Shown here: in pieces, positions 15,011 through 23,170 of the stretch | Numbering within the stretch: position 1 is the first letter of the stretch | Layout: each line of letters opens with the position of its first letter | Assembly (NCBI GenBank): GCA_937927975.1 | Contig: CALEZT010000108.1 | Location: forward strand, 1 to 26,911 | Length of the DNA: 26,911 nucleotides | Source of the DNA: an uncultured Phycisphaerales bacterium | GTDB lineage: Bacteria > Planctomycetota > Phycisphaerae > Sedimentisphaerales > Anaerobacaceae | Reading direction: 5' to 3' | The notes under the pieces: generated by a model | Told to the model about the DNA's origin: nothing | Database searches by the model: none | Seen by the model: only the letters and a program-made list of their open reading frames with translations | Program-made: the position numbers and the translations under genes

Positions 15011-15910
15011 TTATGCGGTTGCCGGAGGCAGGCCCACGGCGCGTCTGGCGGATTCGACTGTGTTGTGCAGGAGCATGGTGATCGTCATGGGGCCTACGCC
15101 GCCGGGGACGGGGGTGATGAGCGAGGCCTTCTCCTTTACCGCCTCGAAATCGACGTCGCCGACCAGGCGGAAGCCTTTCTGCTTCGTCGCGTCCTCGATG
15201 CGATTGACGCCTACATCGATCACGACGACGCCGTCTTTGACCATGTCCGCGGTGATCGTGTTGGGCCGACCGGCTGCCGCGATGACGATGTCGGCCTGGC
15301 GTGTGTGGCGGGCCAGGTCTTGGGTTCGCGTGTGGCAGACCGTGACGGTCGCGTTGCCCAGGGGGCTCTTCTGGATCAGGATGTTGGCCAGCGGCTTGCC
15401 GACGATATTGCTGCGGCCCACGATCACGACATGAGCGCCGTCGATGGTCACGCCGTTTCGCAGGAGCAGTTGCACCACGCCGTGCGGCGTGCAGGGCAGG
15501 AACGCCTTCTCCCCGACGACCATCTTGCCGACGTTGACCGGGTGGAATCCGTCAACGTCCTTGTTCGGATCGATCGCCAGGAGCACTTCAGACTCGCGAA
15601 CGTGGCGGGGAAGCGGCAACTGGACCAGGATGCCGTTGATCTTCGGGTCCCCGTTCATCCGCCGGACGAGGGCAAGAAGCTCCTCTTGTGATGTCCCGGC
15701 GGGCAGATGGTTGTGGTCGGAATAGATGCCGACTTCGTCGCACGCCCGCTCCTTGCCGGTCACGTAGGAGACCGACGCGGGATCATCACCGACCAGGATC
15801 ACGCCCAAGCCCGGCGTGACGCCGTATTCCTTGAGCTTCGCGACTTCGTCCTTGAGTTCGGCCCGGATGCCGGCCGCCATCTGTTTGCCGTCGATGATTC
15901 GTGCGGTCAT
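15011..15910 (-). CDS. folD: Bifunctional methylenetetrahydrofolate dehydrogenase / methenyltetrahydrofolate cyclohydrolase (FolD)
   Basis: 299 residues, normal length for FolD. This cytosolic NADP-dependent enzyme interconverts 5,10-methylene-, 5,10-methenyl- and 10-formyl-tetrahydrofolate. Catalytic and folate-site residues are present: YVTGK (Tyr49, Lys53), VQLPLP (96-101), KDVDGFHP (117-124, Asp120), the dinucleotide-binding GRSNIVGKP (165-173), and TPVPGGVGPMT near 270-280. It follows fhs on the same strand after a 98-bp gap holding an inverted repeat, so co-transcription is likely. The formate-tetrahydrofolate ligase product is the substrate of its cyclohydrolase site in reverse, forming a formate-assimilating C1 route. 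No oddity seen. Confidence 0.96.
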   Translation of the reverse strand: MTARIIDGKQMAAGIRAELKDEVAKLKEYGVTPGLGVILVGDDPASVSYVTGKERACDEVGIYSDHNHLPAGTSQEELLALVRRMNGDPKINGILVQLPLPRHVRESEVLLAIDPNKDVDGFHPVNVGKMVVGEKAFLPCTPHGVVQLLLRNGVTIDGAHVVIVGRSNIVGKPLANILIQKSPLGNATVTVCHTRTQDLARHTRQADIVIAAAGRPNTITADMVKDGVVVIDVGVNRIEDATKQKGFRLVGDVDFEAVKEKASLITPVPGGVGPMTITMLLHNTVESARRAVGLPPATA

Positions 15911-15930
15911 GTTTGGATCTGCTATCTGCT

Positions 15931-16009
15931 ATTGACGATTTACTGTATTACGCGACGCTACGCCCCGCGACGAGCCCAGATCGTAAATAGTAAATCGTCG
16001 ATCGTCAAT
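15931..16009. repeat. Inverted repeat between fhs and folD
   Basis: ATTGACGATTTACT (15931-15944) is mirrored by AGTAAATCGTC (15989-15999) and then a duplicated GATCGTCAAT (16000-16009) reaching the fhs stop codon. In frame it reads as [10 protein letters not shown], another repeat family I associate with planctomycete intergenic regions. It could stabilise the mRNA or attenuate folD expression. Confidence 0.65.
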
Positions 16010-17772
16010 CAAAACAGCCCGTGCACCTTGCCTGTCTCGACGTCGACGTCGATCCGGCGGAAGGCCGGGTCGGAGCCGGTGCCGGGCATGAGCTTGATCG
16101 CTCCGGCCATCGGGACGACGAAGCCCGCGCCCTTGTAGACCAGGATGTCGCTGATCGGGAGGGTCCAGCCCTTGGGGCGGCCCTTGAGATTGGGGTCGTG
16201 CGAGAGACTCTGCTGCGTCTTGGCCATGCAGGTGCCCAGCGTGGTCCCAAGCGATTCCGCTTCGAGACGCTTGGCCTTCTCCAGAGCCTCGTCGGTGTAG
16301 GAGACTCCGTCGGCACCGTAGATTTCCTTGGCGATCAGCTCGATCCGCTTCCGCAGGGGCATCTTCATGTCGTACAGGAACTGGAAGTCGTTCTTCTCGG
16401 CGCACGTCTCGATCACCGCTTCCGCCAACTCGACGGCGCCCTGGCCGCCTTTGAGCCAGTGGTCGGAGGTGACCGCTCTCGCCCCGCCGGCTTCCGCGAT
16501 CCGCCGGACGATGGCGATCTCCGCGTCGGTGTCGGTCTTGAACCGGTTCAGACAGACGACGGGACGGACGCCGCTTCGTTTGACGATGTCGATGTGAGCC
16601 AGGAGGTTCTCGCAGCCTTTCTCGACGAGGCCGAGGTTTTCGCTGGTGTACGCGGAATCGAGCGGAACGCCCGGCTTGACGGCCGGTCCGCCGCCATGGG
16701 TTTTGAGGGCGCGGATCGTCGCCACGACCACGACCGCGTCCGGCTTGAGACCCGACATGCGGCACTTCAAGTTCCAGAATTTCTCATAGCCGATATCCGA
16801 CGCGAAACCGCTCTCGGTGATGTGGTAGTCGGCCAGCTTGGCGCCGAGCCGGTCGGCGATGATCGAGCTTTGCCCGATGGCGATGTTGGCGAAAGGCCCT
16901 GCGTGGACGAAAACAGGCTGGCCTTCGATGGTCTGGACGAGGTTGGGATTGATGGCGTCCAGCAGCCAGGCGGTCATCGCGCCGTCCACCTCCAGGTCGC
17001 CCGTCGTGACCTCTTTGCCGCTTCGGCTGTAGGCGACCACCATCCGGCCGATTCGCTGCCGCAAGTCCTTGAGGTCCCGCGCGACCGCCAGGATCGCCAT
17101 CACCTCGCTGGCAACGGTCATCCGGAAACCCGAATCCATCTCGAAGCCGTCCATCTTCTCGCCCAGCCCGATGCGGATGTTGCGAAGCGACTGGGCACAG
17201 AAGTCCATCACCCAGCCGATCTGGATGCGGGCAGGGTCGATGTCGAGGCGTTTGAGACTGCTCTTGGCCAGGCGGGCGTCGTCGTAGTTCCGTTCGTGCT
17301 GGAGCCTGGCGGTCAGGGCGACCATCGCCAGGTTGTGTGCGTTGGTCACGCAGTCGAGATCTCCCGTCAGGCGGACGGAGATCGGCGTCAGCGGGACACA
17401 CTGGGCCAGCCCCCCCCCTGCGGCGGAGCCCTTGATATTGAACGTCGGGGCGCTGCTGGGCTGGCGAATCGCGCCGCAGACCCGTTTGCCGAGCCGGCCG
17501 AGACCTTGGATCAGGCCGATCGTCGTGGTCGTCTTGCCCTCGCCCAGCGGCGTCGGGGTGATCGCAGTCACATCGACGTACCTGGCGGTCGGACCATCGG
17601 CCAGGCGGGTCAGGACCTTCTGGTAGTCCACCTTCGCCAGCTTATTTCCATAAGGGATCAGCTCGTCGTCCCGCAACCCCATCTCGCCGGCCAGACGCTG
17701 AATGGGTTTCATGCGCTCCTCGGCCGCCTCGGCGATCTGCCAATCCTGCATCGAACGGGGGTCAAGATTCAT
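16009..17772 (-). CDS. fhs: Formate--tetrahydrofolate ligase
   Basis: 587 residues against about 555-560 usual. It makes 10-formyl-tetrahydrofolate from formate, ATP and tetrahydrofolate. Visible motifs are the nucleotide loop [11 protein letters not shown] (74-84), the signature KGSAAGGG (114-121), [16 protein letters not shown] in mid-protein and [14 protein letters not shown], the second signature. The loop reads IAIGQSS where most homologues I recall have IAHGCNS, a small divergence worth noting. The ATG at 17772 is preferred to a TTG at 17790. With folD downstream it supplies C1 units for purine, methionine and serine metabolism, or the methyl branch of an acetyl-CoA pathway; no further genes of that pathway are here. 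Confidence 0.95.
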   Translation of the reverse strand: MNLDPRSMQDWQIAEAAEERMKPIQRLAGEMGLRDDELIPYGNKLAKVDYQKVLTRLADGPTARYVDVTAITPTPLGEGKTTTTIGLIQGLGRLGKRVCGAIRQPSSAPTFNIKGSAAGGGLAQCVPLTPISVRLTGDLDCVTNAHNLAMVALTARLQHERNYDDARLAKSSLKRLDIDPARIQIGWVMDFCAQSLRNIRIGLGEKMDGFEMDSGFRMTVASEVMAILAVARDLKDLRQRIGRMVVAYSRSGKEVTTGDLEVDGAMTAWLLDAINPNLVQTIEGQPVFVHAGPFANIAIGQSSIIADRLGAKLADYHITESGFASDIGYEKFWNLKCRMSGLKPDAVVVVATIRALKTHGGGPAVKPGVPLDSAYTSENLGLVEKGCENLLAHIDIVKRSGVRPVVCLNRFKTDTDAEIAIVRRIAEAGGARAVTSDHWLKGGQGAVELAEAVIETCAEKNDFQFLYDMKMPLRKRIELIAKEIYGADGVSYTDEALEKAKRLEAESLGTTLGTCMAKTQQSLSHDPNLKGRPKGWTLPISDILVYKGAGFVVPMAGAIKLMPGTGSDPAFRRIDVDVETGKVHGLF

Positions 17773-17899
17773 CGGCCCACACCTGCCCAAGAGACTTCAA
17801 TCCTCACAAAACAGCTCACCAGAATATTATCGCTGAAAACCGGTAAAATGGGTAATCCCGCAGGGCTGTTTTTTGTCACTATTATGCTATTTGGGCTGA

Positions 17900-17913
17900 T
17901 ATTGAAGTCAATA
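17900..17913. promoter_or_regulatory. Perfect palindrome upstream of fhs
   Basis: TATTGA-AG-TCAATA is a perfect inverted repeat in an AT-rich pocket 127 bases before the fhs ATG. On the minus strand TTGACT overlaps it, with a weak CATAAT 19 bases later. It may be an operator over a promoter. The gene-free stretch 17773-18162 shows otherwise only a CGGAC-CCTT-GTCCG hairpin near 17957. Confidence 0.3.
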
Positions 17914-18162
17914 ATGCGGTTTTACCCCCTGGGGAGAGCCTAGTTTTTGTGGCAAGACGGACCCTTGTCCGCTTCTGTCGGGCTTGGCCAGGACACCAAC
18001 GACGCCAGGAGAAGCGGAACAAGACCGGCTCCCGCGTGTTCTATCGGGCCGGGATTTGCATGGTTCCGACTGGCGCGGATCGCTGTGATCGTGGGCTTGG
18101 GACGCCGGGGAACGTCGCGGCGTCGTGACGAGGAAGAAGGCTGGACCAAAGGAGGTATGGCC

Positions 18163-18387
18163 ATGAGGAGCTTCTCAAGGATTTGCGCGTCGGGTCTGTC
18201 GGCGATCTGTCTGCTGTGCAGCGCGAGTCAGGCCGGGGGCCTGGACGATCTGGCCCGCGGCCGAGGATTTGAGATTTCAAATTCGAAATTTGAGATTGTC
18301 GGCGTGCATCTGGCGGTCAGTCGAGGACTGTCAGGTCCATTTCGACAGAGCATTCGCTGCAGTAGGCCCGGATACTCTCGGTCATGA
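18163..18387 (+). pseudogene. Short signal-peptide ORF, probably a truncated gene remnant
   Basis: 74 codons starting at an ATG with an excellent AAGGAGG six to seven bases upstream; an ATG at 18157 is in the same frame. MRSFSRICASGLSAICLLCSASQAGG is a plausible signal peptide. After about 35 residues the frame enters a repeat (FEISNSKFEIVG, 18270-18299) and then runs antisense into the 3' end of recQ, overlapping it by 71 bases. A secretion signal and strong ribosome site without a mature domain suggest a gene whose body was lost at the repeat. It could instead be a genuine small exported peptide. Confidence 0.45.
18265..18299. repeat. AT-rich palindromic repeat between convergent frames
   Basis: CAAATT-CGA-AATTTG (18278-18292) is flanked by the direct repeats GATTTGAGATTT and AATTTGAGATTG. 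It resembles the FEFRIS-type element at 2645-2825 but is much shorter. It lies 18 bases past the recQ stop and might help end recQ transcription. Confidence 0.55.
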
Positions 18388-20149
18388 TCCGGCCGTACTG
18401 CGTGGCCTTTGTCTGGCCGACGCCTTTGACGTCCAGGAATCGCTGCAACGTCGAGGGTCTCTTGCGAGCCATGTCCCGCAGGGCAGCGTCGCCGAAGATC
18501 ACGAAGGCGGGTACTCCGCGTTCGCGTGCCAGCGTCGCCCGCACTTTACGCAGGGCATCAAACAGACCCTTGTCGACACCCTGCCACGAATCCGTCACGA
18601 CTTTTGCCTTGCGTTCGCGTTCAGGCTTCTTCGCCGGGCACAACAATCGCGGCACAGCCTCTGACTTGAGAAGCCGTCTTCCTTCAATTGTGACCACCAG
18701 CACATTATACTCTCCGGTCTTCTCCAGAAAGCCTTGACCCACAAGCTGTTCGATCCAGCCCTGCACAGCTCGGGAATCGTAGTCACGGAGCAGGCCATAG
18801 GTCGTGAGGTTGTCGTGACCATTTTCGAGAATCCGCTGATCGCGCGAACCGGTGAGGACCAGAGCCGTGTAGCCTCCGCCGAAACGCTGGCCCAGGCGCA
18901 GCACGCACGAGAGGATCTTCTGGGCGATAACCAAGGCGCCATCCATCGAGTCCACTTCGCCCAGGCAGATGTCGCAGGCCCCGCATTCGCCTTTGTCGAG
19001 GGACTGGCCGAAGTAGTTGAGGATGGCCTTGCGACGGCAGACGCCTTCCGTGCAATAGCTGTACATCCGGCCCAGCTTCGCCACCGCGATCTCCATGGCC
19101 TTGGGGTCCATGTCGCGCATCAGGCTCTTCCAACTGGCGTAGTCGCCACCGGAGTAGAAGAGGCAGCACTCGGCCTCCAGGCCGTCGCGTCCGGCCCGGC
19201 CGCTCTCCTGCTGGTAATGCTCAAGCGACTTGGGCATGCCTGCGTGGATCACGTAGCGGACGTTGGATTTGTCGATCCCCATGCCGAAGGCGATGGTGGC
19301 GACGATGATATCCACGTTCTCGTTCAGGAAATCGTCCTGGTTCTTCTTGCGGACCTCGTCAGGCAGGCCCGCGTGGTAGGGAGCCACGCGGAGCCCCTTG
19401 GCCGTCAGATCCTTCGCCATCTCCTCGACGTCCTTGCGGCGGATGCAGTAGACGATGCCCGACTCGTCGCGGTGGCGGTCGATGACCTCGCAGACCTGCT
19501 TGGCGACCCGGTTCTTCGCCTGAACCTTGTAGATCAGGTTGGGCCTGTCGAACGAGCCGACCAGCATGCCGGGGTCGTTGAGCGACAACTGTGCCGCGAT
19601 GTCGTGGCGAACCTGTTCGGTCGCAGTGGCGGTGTAGGCGCCGATCGGCACATTCGGGAAGATCTTTCGGAGCGAGCCAAGCTGGCGATACTCCGGCCGG
19701 AAGTCGTGGCCCCACATGCTGATGCAGTGGGCCTCGTCGATGGCGATGAACGACAAGTCGAGCTTCTGCAGGAACTTGATGAACGAGTCGGAGACCAGCC
19801 GCTCGGGCGACATGTAGAGCAGCTTGAGCTGGCGGCAGCGGATCAACTCCAGGGCCTTTTCGCGTTCCTCCGGCGTCAGCGAACTGTCGATCCTCGCGGC
19901 CGGCACGCCGCACTCGGTCAGGGCATCCACTTGATCTTTCATCAGCGAAATCAGCGGGGAAACCACCACCGCCAAGCCGGGCGAATTGACCGCGGGCACC
20001 TGGAAACACAGGGACTTGCCGCCGCCGGTGGGGAGAACGACGATCACATCGCGCCGGTTGCAGAGGTGCTCCATCGCCTCCTTCTGCAAGGGACGGAACT
20101 CCTTGTAACCCCAGTATTTTTCTATTGTTTCTGCGAGCCGTTCGATCAA
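18317..20149 (-). CDS. recQ: ATP-dependent DNA helicase RecQ
   Basis: 610 residues, the usual RecQ length. It is a 3'-5' DNA helicase for recombination and repair. Domains in order: helicase with Q-motif FRPLQ (18-22), Walker A PTGGGKS (40-46), DEAH (138-141), motif III TATAT (173-177) and motif VI QESGRAGRDG (314-323); RQC zinc site with Cys371, 389, 392 and 395; winged helix; and HRDC at about 525-600. The start is a TTG: the frame has a TAA only nine codons upstream, no ATG in between, and the next ATG would remove the conserved N-terminal Q-motif. A weak GGAGA lies ten bases before the TTG. It is divergent from the htpX-like gene. Confidence 0.95.
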   Translation of the reverse strand: MIERLAETIEKYWGYKEFRPLQKEAMEHLCNRRDVIVVLPTGGGKSLCFQVPAVNSPGLAVVVSPLISLMKDQVDALTECGVPAARIDSSLTPEEREKALELIRCRQLKLLYMSPERLVSDSFIKFLQKLDLSFIAIDEAHCISMWGHDFRPEYRQLGSLRKIFPNVPIGAYTATATEQVRHDIAAQLSLNDPGMLVGSFDRPNLIYKVQAKNRVAKQVCEVIDRHRDESGIVYCIRRKDVEEMAKDLTAKGLRVAPYHAGLPDEVRKKNQDDFLNENVDIIVATIAFGMGIDKSNVRYVIHAGMPKSLEHYQQESGRAGRDGLEAECCLFYSGGDYASWKSLMRDMDPKAMEIAVAKLGRMYSYCTEGVCRRKAILNYFGQSLDKGECGACDICLGEVDSMDGALVIAQKILSCVLRLGQRFGGGYTALVLTGSRDQRILENGHDNLTTYGLLRDYDSRAVQGWIEQLVGQGFLEKTGEYNVLVVTIEGRRLLKSEAVPRLLCPAKKPERERKAKVVTDSWQGVDKGLFDALRKVRATLARERGVPAFVIFGDAALRDMARKRPSTLQRFLDVKGVGQTKATQYGRIMTESIRAYCSECSVEMDLTVLD

Positions 20150-20175
20150 GATCCGCTGTCTCCAAAGGCCGGCGC

Positions 20176-20181
20176 ATTATA
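20176..20181 (-). promoter_or_regulatory. Consensus -10 box (TATAAT) of recQ
   Basis: A perfect TATAAT sits 26 bases before the TTG start, predicting a leader of only about 20 bases. No good -35 box is present at 16-18 bases spacing. Confidence 0.4.
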
Positions 20182-20311
20182 CTGCCGCTCTGCGTTGAAG
20201 GCCAGAGCGCCCCTGCCAAAACGACAGCGTCTTCCATCGACCTTCTCTCGTATGGCCGTTCTGGGGTGTGTGAAGAGAGTACACGATTCTCCCAGGGTTC
20301 TGGTATGCTTT

Positions 20312-20341
20312 TTGCACAATTCCCTGCGTCGGACGTATAGA
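20312..20341 (+). promoter_or_regulatory. Candidate promoter of the htpX-like gene
   Basis: TTGCAC (20312-20317) and TATAGA (20336-20341) are 18 bases apart, about 37 bases ahead of the ATG at 20378. Confidence 0.45.
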
Positions 20342-20377
20342 TGCAAAAACAGGAACCCTGCTTGAAGGGGATAGACC

Positions 20378-21214
20378 ATGCGTGGACTGGTGAACAATTT
20401 CAAGACGACCTTGTTGATGGGCTCGCTGATGGGCCTGTGCCTGGGCATCGGCTACCTGATCGGCGGCCCCAACGCGATGATCTACGCCTTCGTCTTCGGC
20501 GGCATGATGAATCTGATCGCCTTTTTCTTCAGCGACAAGATCGCCCTGGCGACGATGCGAGCCCAACAGATCGGCCCCGACGACGACCCAGCCTTGTGGG
20601 ATATGGTCGAGCAACTCTCCGGACGTGCGGGCCTGCCGATGCCGCGGGTGTACCTCTCTCCGGCCGCTGCGCCGAACGCTTTCGCCACCGGCCGCAATCC
20701 CAGACACAGCGCGGTCTGTGTCACGGTCGGCCTACGCCGGATGCTCGCCGACACGGAGCTGCGTGGGGTCCTCGCGCACGAGCTGGCGCACATCAAGAAC
20801 CGCGACGTTTTGATCGGCACAATCGCGGCCATCATGGCCGGCGCGATCACCTTGTTGAGCCGGTTCGCATTCTTCACCGGCGGCGACGATCGTCGCGGCA
20901 ATCCCTTGATCGCAATCCTGATGATGGTCCTGGCCCCCATTGCGGCGGTCATCATTCAGATGGCCATCAGCCGCTCGCGTGAGTACGAGGCCGACCGCTT
21001 GGGCGCCGAACTGGCGCAGGATCCAAGAGGTCTGGCGAGGTCGCTTCAGAAGCTGGAGGCAGCCAATCGTCGCATTCCGCTCCCGGCGCCGGAGACGCAG
21101 AGCAGTCTCTTCATCGTCCAGCCCTTGACGGGCGGTTTCGGCAAGCTCTTCAGCACTCACCCGCCCACCGAGGAACGAATCGCCCGCCTGCTCGCAATGG
21201 AGCGGGCCTTCTGA
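20378..21214 (+). CDS. htpX: HtpX-like M48 family membrane zinc metalloprotease
   Basis: 278 residues. HtpX is an inner-membrane protease that removes misfolded membrane proteins and is often stress-induced. Two hydrophobic helices lie near 11-52. The active site HELAH (134-138) provides two zinc ligands and the catalytic glutamate; the third ligand fits Glu202 in SREYEADRLGAELA. Two more hydrophobic segments surround it (145-166 and 176-197). The end, FSTHPPTEERIARL, is the usual HtpX C-terminal signature. The ATG at 20378 has AAGGGG about ten bases upstream and is preceded by a likely promoter. The stop lies only three bases from the stop of the convergent PD40 gene, so there is no room for a separate terminator. 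Confidence 0.93.
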   Translation: MRGLVNNFKTTLLMGSLMGLCLGIGYLIGGPNAMIYAFVFGGMMNLIAFFFSDKIALATMRAQQIGPDDDPALWDMVEQLSGRAGLPMPRVYLSPAAAPNAFATGRNPRHSAVCVTVGLRRMLADTELRGVLAHELAHIKNRDVLIGTIAAIMAGAITLLSRFAFFTGGDDRRGNPLIAILMMVLAPIAAVIIQMAISRSREYEADRLGAELAQDPRGLARSLQKLEAANRRIPLPAPETQSSLFIVQPLTGGFGKLFSTHPPTEERIARLLAMERAF

Positions 21215-21217
21215 CCA

Positions 21218-23161
21218 TCAATGCGAAGGCTTCCAATCGGGCTCCCAGCCCCAGGACAGATTCAACACCGGACCGCTGCGGGCATTGGGGAACTCTTTCT
21301 GTAGAGACGCATCGCCGCTAGCGACTATGGGCGTGTCTTTGCGGCGGATAATCGCCATACGCGTTCGCGAGTTGTCCACCTTGCCGAGATCTACCTCGCT
21401 CTCTGTGAACAGAATATAGTTGCCGTCCGGCGAGACGCACCCGCCGTACAGATGCTGTTCACCCTCGGCGTAGAGCAGTCGCCTCTCTGTGCCGTCGGCC
21501 TTGACGAGCCAGAGTTGCGCCCAGCCGGCTTGGCCGGGAACGACGCCCCGCGAGTAGATGACGTGCTCGGAATCGGGAAGCCAATCGGGTGTGCAGTTGT
21601 AGCGGTCCACTTCGCTGACAGGGTGGATCCGCCCGGTCTCGGCGTCCAGGCACCCCACCGTCCACGCGACGCCCAGGCCGTTGGCCGTGCCGACGAACCG
21701 CTTGCCGTCGGGCGACCAGACCACCTGCTGCACGATGCCATTTCGCGGGATCTGCCGGACGATCTGACGGCTCGCCAAGTCGATGATTTGAATCCCTTTC
21801 TTATCGAGGCAGGCGATCTGCGTGCCGTCGGGACCCCACGAGGCCCAGGGGAACTTGTTCCCGTAGGATGCCGCGTTGCCGCCGTCCGCATCGGCAATCA
21901 TCAGTTCGAAGAGACCATACGTGTTGTTGTCGACCCGCTCGGCGACCGGCATGCGGTAGTACAGCAGCTTGCCGCCGTCGCGAGAGAACTTGGCGCCGGC
22001 TTCGTTGTACTGGCGGGTGTCGGTCAGTCGCCTGCGGTCGGAGCCGTCGGGCCGCATCAGGAACAGGTCCCAGTCGCCGCCGTCGTTGGCCGCGCTGAAG
22101 ACGATCCAGCCTTTGTCCCGCACTTCCTCGGCCAGTCCCGCCGCTCCATCGGCATCGATCTCCGCCACAGTCCAGCACGGCTCCCAGCCGTTCGGCAGCA
22201 CGAGCACTGGACCCTCTCTTGCCTCCGGATGCAGCGTCCGCAGGTCCTTGCTGTCGCCCGTAATGATCGGGGCGTCCGCCAATCGGATCAAGCCCATCGG
22301 AGCGCCGGCGTTGCCTGGGTCGCCGTCCTCTTTCATATTGCCTGTGAAGACCACATACTTTCCGTCCAGCGAAACACAGCCGCCGTAGACATGCCGTCCG
22401 TCTTGGCCGTAGACGAGCTTTCGTTCGCGGCCTTCCGCGTCGGCAGTCCACAGTTGCGTCCAGCCGTAACCGTTGTTGCCCTTCTGTCCGGCGGGCCGAT
22501 TTGAGAAGATCACCTGCCGACTGTTCGGGAACCAGTCGGGCGTGCAGCAATCGACCTTGCTGACCGCGTTGATCTCGCCGGTCGCGGCATCCATGCGTGC
22601 GACGCTCCAGCCCGTGCCAAAGGAGTTCGCCACGCCAAGGAGCCACTTGCCGTCTGGCGACCAGGCGAGTTGCTGAAAGAAGCCCTTGCGTTCGAGCGTT
22701 CGCACCGTCCGGAGGCCGGAGACGTCCACGACAGAGATCCCTTTGATCGAAAGGCAGGCAATCTGGGATCCGTCGGGGCTCCAGCTCGCCCAAGGATACT
22801 CGCCGAGCGTCCGGGCAGCCGTCCCGTCGTGGTTGGCCAGGACGAGCTGTCCCTGGGCGCCGTAGCGATTGCCATCGATGTTCTCCTCTCGCGGGAGCCT
22901 TCGATAGAGCAACTGGCGGCCGTCACGGGAGAACTGCGGGGCCGCTTCATTGAACTGCGGCGTCCGCGTGATGTTGCGGATAGACGAGCCGTCGGGGCGG
23001 CACAGGAACAAGTCCCAATCGCCTGCAGGCGATCGGGCACAGAAGACGATCCGCCCCTTGTCCCGCACCTCGTCCGCCAAGTTCTGAACCGAAGCGTCGT
23101 CCGCACGACCGACAATACTTGACGCAAAGACCATAATCGCCGTGACGGTGAGTGATCTCAT
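21218..23161 (-). CDS. Exported PD40/TolB-like protein made of two tandem copies
   Basis: 647 residues with a signal peptide at 1-20 (VGRADD). The mature protein is an internal duplication. Copy 1 (about 28-330) and copy 2 (about 343-647) both begin LA(D/E)EVRDKG(R/W)IVF and repeat the same landmarks at a constant ~315-residue offset: GDWDLFL, SRDG, YPWASW/FPWASW, WSPDGK, CTPDW, VYGGCVS/LYGGCVS and GPVL. Each copy should fold as a WD40-like propeller built from PD40 blades. No catalytic motif is seen; substrate binding or scaffolding in the periplasm is likely. It follows the GH39-like gene after 9 bases, so it is the last gene of that operon and probably serves the same saccharide. Family sure, function unknown. 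Confidence 0.85.
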   Translation of the reverse strand: MRSLTVTAIMVFASSIVGRADDASVQNLADEVRDKGRIVFCARSPAGDWDLFLCRPDGSSIRNITRTPQFNEAAPQFSRDGRQLLYRRLPREENIDGNRYGAQGQLVLANHDGTAARTLGEYPWASWSPDGSQIACLSIKGISVVDVSGLRTVRTLERKGFFQQLAWSPDGKWLLGVANSFGTGWSVARMDAATGEINAVSKVDCCTPDWFPNSRQVIFSNRPAGQKGNNGYGWTQLWTADAEGRERKLVYGQDGRHVYGGCVSLDGKYVVFTGNMKEDGDPGNAGAPMGLIRLADAPIITGDSKDLRTLHPEAREGPVLVLPNGWEPCWTVAEIDADGAAGLAEEVRDKGWIVFSAANDGGDWDLFLMRPDGSDRRRLTDTRQYNEAGAKFSRDGGKLLYYRMPVAERVDNNTYGLFELMIADADGGNAASYGNKFPWASWGPDGTQIACLDKKGIQIIDLASRQIVRQIPRNGIVQQVVWSPDGKRFVGTANGLGVAWTVGCLDAETGRIHPVSEVDRYNCTPDWLPDSEHVIYSRGVVPGQAGWAQLWLVKADGTERRLLYAEGEQHLYGGCVSPDGNYILFTESEVDLGKVDNSRTRMAIIRRKDTPIVASGDASLQKEFPNARSGPVLNLSWGWEPDWKPSH

Positions 23162-23170
23162 GGCTGCCTC

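Noticed and set aside
17947..18162. Upstream extension of the short signal-peptide ORF
   Set aside because: The ribosome site AAGGAGG and signal peptide point to the ATG at 18163; the upstream codons are low-complexity and lack a start context.
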